Source: Pedobacter sp. UBA2067 (GTDB lineage Bacteria; Bacteroidota; Bacteroidia; Sphingobacteriales; Sphingobacteriaceae). Taken from it: a stretch of 17,041 nucleotides of DNA. Both the position numbers and the translations under genes were made by a program. Positions 14,579 to 17,041 of the stretch are shown here, in pieces. Within the stretch, counting starts at the first letter, position 1; every line of letters begins with the position of its first letter. The stretch is from positions 33,959 to 50,999 of the forward strand of contig DDAD01000157.1 in assembly GCA_002333205.1 (NCBI GenBank), read 5' to 3'. The notes beneath the pieces were generated by a model. It did no database searches. It was not told the origin of the DNA and saw nothing but the letters and a program-made list of their open reading frames with translations.

Positions 14579-15142
14579 TTATGATACCCGTCGCCCAAGC
14601 CAGCCTAACAAGTTCAGGTCAGCTCTGGATTCAAGTACCTCGACCAGCCTCAATGCCTTCTCTTGATGTCCATCCGGCCAGTTCGCCTGTGGCAGCATAT
14701 CATCTATGATATACAATCCGCCTGGCTTCAGCATATCAAGTACTTCAGCCAGCATCAAGTATTTCCCATGCCAGGTATCAGCAAATATAAAATCGAACCT
14801 CAATTTTCTGTTTTCCTGTATCCACTCACCTGCATCTTGCTGAATCAAGCTTAATCTTGAATTAACCAGATGTTGTCGGGCAATATTCAGGAAGGTAGGA
14901 TCATTATCAACGGAAGTTAGCATTGATTGATCATCCATACCGTCTAGAATCCAGGCAGCGGAAAGTCCTGTGCCGGTACCAAGCTCCAGCATTGCACCTG
15001 AGGGCTTAGTGCCTGCAAGCATGCTCAAGAGCGCCCCGGTCTTAGGCTCAGAAGGCATGGTGAAGCCTGCATCTTTTGTTGCGCGGTCAATAGCAGCAAA
15101 TTGGGCTGGGAAGTTCTTAAGTATTTCGTCCGTCATGATCAT
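14579..15142 (-). CDS. Class I SAM-dependent O-methyltransferase
   Basis: This is a Rossmann-type methyltransferase of about 187 residues. I favour the start at 15142 (MIMTDEILKNFPAQF) because the 15 residues before it, from 15187, look unlike the family. Motif I is E-L-G-T-G-T-G (53-59). The acidic ribose-binding residue lies in TSVDND (D79), FIFADTWHGKY (D122) is typical of the catechol-O-methyltransferase-like group, and LYIIDDM carries D147-D148. The protein contains no cysteine, so it is not an ArsM-type arsenite methyltransferase despite lying just upstream of arsR on the same strand. The substrate is unknown. A 92-bp gap holding the arsR operator separates it from that operon. Confidence 0.85.
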   Translation of the reverse strand: MIMTDEILKNFPAQFAAIDRATKDAGFTMPSEPKTGALLSMLAGTKPSGAMLELGTGTGLSAAWILDGMDDQSMLTSVDNDPTFLNIARQHLVNSRLSLIQQDAGEWIQENRKLRFDFIFADTWHGKYLMLAEVLDMLKPGGLYIIDDMLPQANWPDGHQEKALRLVEVLESRADLNLLGWLGRRVS

Positions 15143-15302
15143 AGTTTCTTGACGATCAAGATAAAACAAAACACCATAAGTTCTCAATCTCGTTTTTCAT
15201 GGTAAGCTATTGCTTTCTGCAGTGCGAAACGACATTCTATAGGTAGATCTTCATTGAAAATCGCTTAACTTTAAAATGAAAATAACAGAAAAAGCCAGGT
15301 TT

Positions 15303-16091
15303 ATGAAAATCGCAGTCGCTTCTCCCCCAATCATCAAAGGTTTAAAGGATGGTTTATACTGGCTGCAGCAGCTGGTTGAAGATGCGGCCTCGCAACAGGC
15401 CGAGATCATTTGTTTTCCAGAGTCGTATCTGCCAGGTTATCCGGGCATGCCATACGCAAAGGAAGATCGCACTGCAGAAAGTCTCCAATCAGCGTTAGAT
15501 GAAGTATGCAGGATTGCCGCAGCGAATCATATTGCGATTGTCGTACCCATGGACTGGCACCTTCCTGGCGGCGTGTATAATCTGGCACATGTGGTGTCTG
15601 CAACTGGTGAAGTACTCGGTTATCAAACCAAAAACCAGCTGGATCCCTCAGAAGACAACATCTGGATACCTGGTACTGAACGGAACATTTTTGAGGTAAA
15701 TCGACTTAAGTTTGGCATTACGATCTGCCATGAAGGCTTCCGGTACCCGGAGTCGGTACGATGGGCAGCGCAGCAAGGTGCCAGGCTGGTTTTTCATCCG
15801 CATTTCGCCGGAAGCAATACAGAAGGTCCGAGTTTAACAGATTGGGGGCATAAGGACAACCCTTATTACGAGAAAGCAATGATGATGCGTGCATTGGAGA
15901 ATACGATCTACTTCGCCAGCTCGAATTATGCTTCTAAATACCCTGAATCTGGCAGTGCAATCATTGCACCCGATGGAACTTGCATCGCACATGAAGTTTA
16001 TGGTCGTACCGGCGTAATTGTGGCAGATATTGATCCTGCTGCTGCGACTGGATTGCTGGCAAAACGGTTTAAGAACAATTTATATGCTTAA
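15303..16091 (+). CDS. Nitrilase-superfamily carbon-nitrogen hydrolase
   Basis: This protein of about 262 residues (271 if the ATG at 15276 is used) has the alpha-beta-beta-alpha nitrilase fold. The family starts like MKIAVASPPIIKG, and a near-consensus TAACTTTA at 15266-15273 fits transcription starting after 15276, so I favour 15303. The catalytic triad is present: E40 in CFPESYLPGYPG, K110 in YQTKNQLDP, and C142 in ITICHEGFRYPE. HPHFAG and the later MMMRALENTIYFASSNY segments are also typical. The family hydrolyses amides or nitriles, and these residues do not tell which. It is divergent from the methyltransferase gene and not evidently part of an operon. Confidence 0.92.
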   Translation: MKIAVASPPIIKGLKDGLYWLQQLVEDAASQQAEIICFPESYLPGYPGMPYAKEDRTAESLQSALDEVCRIAAANHIAIVVPMDWHLPGGVYNLAHVVSATGEVLGYQTKNQLDPSEDNIWIPGTERNIFEVNRLKFGITICHEGFRYPESVRWAAQQGARLVFHPHFAGSNTEGPSLTDWGHKDNPYYEKAMMMRALENTIYFASSNYASKYPESGSAIIAPDGTCIAHEVYGRTGVIVADIDPAAATGLLAKRFKNNLYA

Positions 16092-16203
16092 TTCGGCAAA
16101 GGCGGCTATCTAAAACGGCAGAATTGCCCTGCTTAAGCTAACTTTCGCTTCTGTTATTAGATCTTACTGCTTCTTTCGAGGGCCTGAAATGATCTTTATT
16201 ACC

Positions 16204-16254
16204 AAATATTATTTTTAGTAATACATTTAATGACACTATTAAAAAATATTATTT
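16204..16254. repeat. Paired AT-rich sites 40 bp apart before the susC promoter
   Basis: AAATATTATTT occurs twice, at 16204-16214 and 16244-16254. Including flanks, CCAAATATTATTTTT (16202-16216) and AAAAATATTATTTGG (16242-16256) are also inverted repeats, with 14 of 15 bases matching. The spacing is about four helical turns, so two regulator molecules could sit on the same face. The second site covers the -33 TTTG element. Confidence 0.6.
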
Positions 16255-16282
16255 GGAATAGTGGGTTTTAAAGGTATATTTG
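16252..16282 (+). promoter_or_regulatory. Bacteroidota-type promoter of the susC leader
   Basis: TTTG (16252-16255), a 19-bp spacer, then TATATTTG (16275-16282) match the TTTG-N19-TAnnTTTG consensus exactly. Transcription would start near 16287-16290, giving a leader of about 260 nt before the susC ATG at 16547. Confidence 0.8.
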
Positions 16283-16306
16283 TCTAGTAAATTAGTAGAC
16301 TTTATT

Positions 16307-16429
16307 ATGTATTCAACACATGCCACAGAAAAGGATATGATCCTTGCGAAAAAAGTCCAGTTGTTAGCCACTTCCTTTGAACCACAAGTTTGTGCTATCG
16401 ATTCCTTTTTTCGAATGTGTATGTGTTAA
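16307..16429 (+). CDS. 40-codon upstream ORF ending Met-Cys-Met-Cys
   Basis: This short ORF lies wholly inside the predicted susC leader, about 18 nt after the expected transcription start. It encodes 40 residues, opening MYSTHATEKDMILAKKVQLL and ending IDSFFRMCMC, and has no membrane segment or known domain. The end, with alternating Met and Cys codons directly before the stop, is unusual. Two hairpins follow it (16442-16512). The arrangement suggests a leader peptide whose translation or stalling controls susC. It is possible that it is only a chance ORF. No Shine-Dalgarno is seen, as is usual here. Confidence 0.5.
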   Translation: MYSTHATEKDMILAKKVQLLATSFEPQVCAIDSFFRMCMC

Positions 16430-16441
16430 CTCTCGATATCC

Positions 16442-16512
16442 GGCCAATCCTTGGCCTCCATCTATAACAATCCTTCCTGCCCATTAACTGCGCTTTAAAA
16501 GCACAGCAGGAA
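16442..16512 (+). other. Two RNA hairpins in the susC leader
   Basis: Hairpin 1 is GGCCAA-TCC-TTGGCC (16442-16456), a perfect 6-bp stem starting 12 nt after the upstream ORF's stop. Hairpin 2 pairs TTCCTGC (16474-16480) with GCAGGAA (16506-16512), with an inner stem TGCGCTTT/AAAGCACA containing one mismatch. Neither is followed by a U-run, so they are not simple terminators. A ribosome stalled near the ORF's end could mask hairpin 1. Confidence 0.55.
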
Positions 16513-16546
16513 CCCTATTGTCTTAAACCTTCCAACCTAAATAACC

Positions 16547-17041
16547 ATGAAATCTTTTTTCACAAAGGGTTTCTGCCTGAGCCTGCTTGCCCTTTGGGTA
16601 CAGCTGGGTGCTGCGCAGGTGAACCCAGCCACCATCAAATCCAGGCTCCAGGGGATTGTCCTCGATGCCAGAACAAAAAAGCCCCTCGCAGGTGCTGTAC
16701 TCAAAATTAAGGGCACCACCCATGCGGTCTCAGCCGATCAGGACGGTAAGTTCACCTTTACAACAGGCCAGCCATTCCCCTACACCCTGCTGATTAGCTA
16801 TATCGGCTACGTTCAGAAAGATCAGGTAGTGGATGGTACGCCAGTGACCATCCTACTGGAGGAAAGTCAGGTTCAGCTAAACGACATCGTTGTTACCGGA
16901 TACAGCACACAACAGCGGAAGTACATCGCCAGCTCCATATCCAGTGTCAGCGGGAAAGTGGTGCAGGATCAACCTTCGGGAGGCTTTAACCAATTGCTGC
17001 AGGGTAAAACGACCGGCGTACAGGTGAGCACCAATTCCGGC
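16547..17041 (+). CDS. SusC/RagA-type TonB-dependent outer-membrane receptor (5' part)
   Basis: The first 165 codons of a receptor run off the right edge. Residues 1-24 are a signal peptide (MKSFFTKGFCLSLLALWVQ..., cleavage near GAAQ). A CarboxypepD_reg-like domain follows (about 34-108: LQGIVLDARTKKPLAGAVLK through DGKFTF to ISYIGYVQK). The TonB-contact motif is DIVVTGYS (113-120). The plug domain begins after that (SSVSGKVVQDQPSGGFNQLL, GKTTGVQV). Such proteins form the outer-membrane importer with a SusD-like lipoprotein, which probably follows outside the window. The substrate is not seen. The long leader with the upstream ORF suggests control after transcription initiation. Confidence 0.95.
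   Translation, partial: MKSFFTKGFCLSLLALWVQLGAAQVNPATIKSRLQGIVLDARTKKPLAGAVLKIKGTTHAVSADQDGKFTFTTGQPFPYTLLISYIGYVQKDQVVDGTPVTILLEESQVQLNDIVVTGYSTQQRKYIASSISSVSGKVVQDQPSGGFNQLLQGKTTGVQVSTNSG

Noticed and set aside
14579..15142. The methyltransferase upstream of arsR as an arsenite methyltransferase (ArsM)
   Set aside because: The protein has no cysteine at all, while ArsM needs conserved cysteines to bind As(III). Its motifs fit O-methyltransferases.
4546..16091. A cyanide/nitrile pathway linking the hydroxynitrile-lyase-like cupins and the nitrilase-family gene
   Set aside because: The genes are about 6-11 kb apart, in separate units with prfB and the ars operon between them. The cupins lack the recalled lyase histidine, and the hydrolase may be an amidase.
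16442..16512. Leader hairpins as an intrinsic terminator or known riboswitch
   Set aside because: No U-run follows either stem, and I recognise no conserved riboswitch core.

Overview
The window looks like a piece of a soil or aquatic Bacteroidota chromosome, most like Pedobacter and other Sphingobacteriaceae. The evidence is a SusC-type TonB-dependent receptor, promoters of the Bacteroidota TTTG-N19-TAnnTTTG type, few Shine-Dalgarno sequences before genes, an ACR3/DUF6428 arsenic operon, and protein sequences typical of that group. No tRNA, rRNA, IS element or CRISPR array was seen.

Layout. (1) 1-1045, minus: the start of a Tat-exported molybdenum hydroxylase large subunit (isoquinoline 1-oxidoreductase beta type) preceded by a membrane-anchored di-haem cytochrome c, probably its electron acceptor. 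(2) 1095-2505, minus: a secreted NTF2-like protein and an AraC-family regulator. (3) 2668-9044, plus: a tight, probably co-transcribed run divergent from the AraC gene. It encodes two cytoplasmic aldo/keto reductases, then exported proteins: a lipoprotein cupin, an alpha/beta hydrolase, a flavodoxin broken by an in-frame TAG, a carboxymuconolactone-decarboxylase-like protein, a dienelactone-hydrolase-like protein and a second lipoprotein cupin. It resembles AraC-controlled carbonyl/quinone detoxification clusters, but most of its products are moved outside the cytoplasm. (4) 9075-10376: an unknown lipoprotein that is probably frameshifted near its end, then a gene-poor stretch with a possible MGMT-family remnant and the terminator of prfB. 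(5) 10377-11454, minus: prfB (RF2) with an intact programmed +1 frameshift site. (6) 11556-14486, minus: an arsenic operon in transcription order arsR, DUF6428, arsN-like acetyltransferase, arsC, ACR3 exporter. A palindromic operator candidate lies before arsR, and a related 17-mer lies between arsR and the rest. (7) 14579-16091: an O-methyltransferase-like gene (minus) and a divergent nitrilase-superfamily gene (plus). (8) 16092-17041: a long regulated leader and the 5' part of a susC-like gene. The leader holds paired AT-rich sites 40 bp apart, a canonical promoter, a 40-codon upstream ORF ending in Met-Cys-Met-Cys, and two hairpins.

The most interesting candidates are the Cys/Met-ended upstream ORF with hairpins before susC (a possible amino-acid-sensing or stalling leader), the exported redox/hydrolase cluster under a divergent AraC regulator, and the SD-dependent prfB frameshift site in a phylum that rarely uses SD for initiation.
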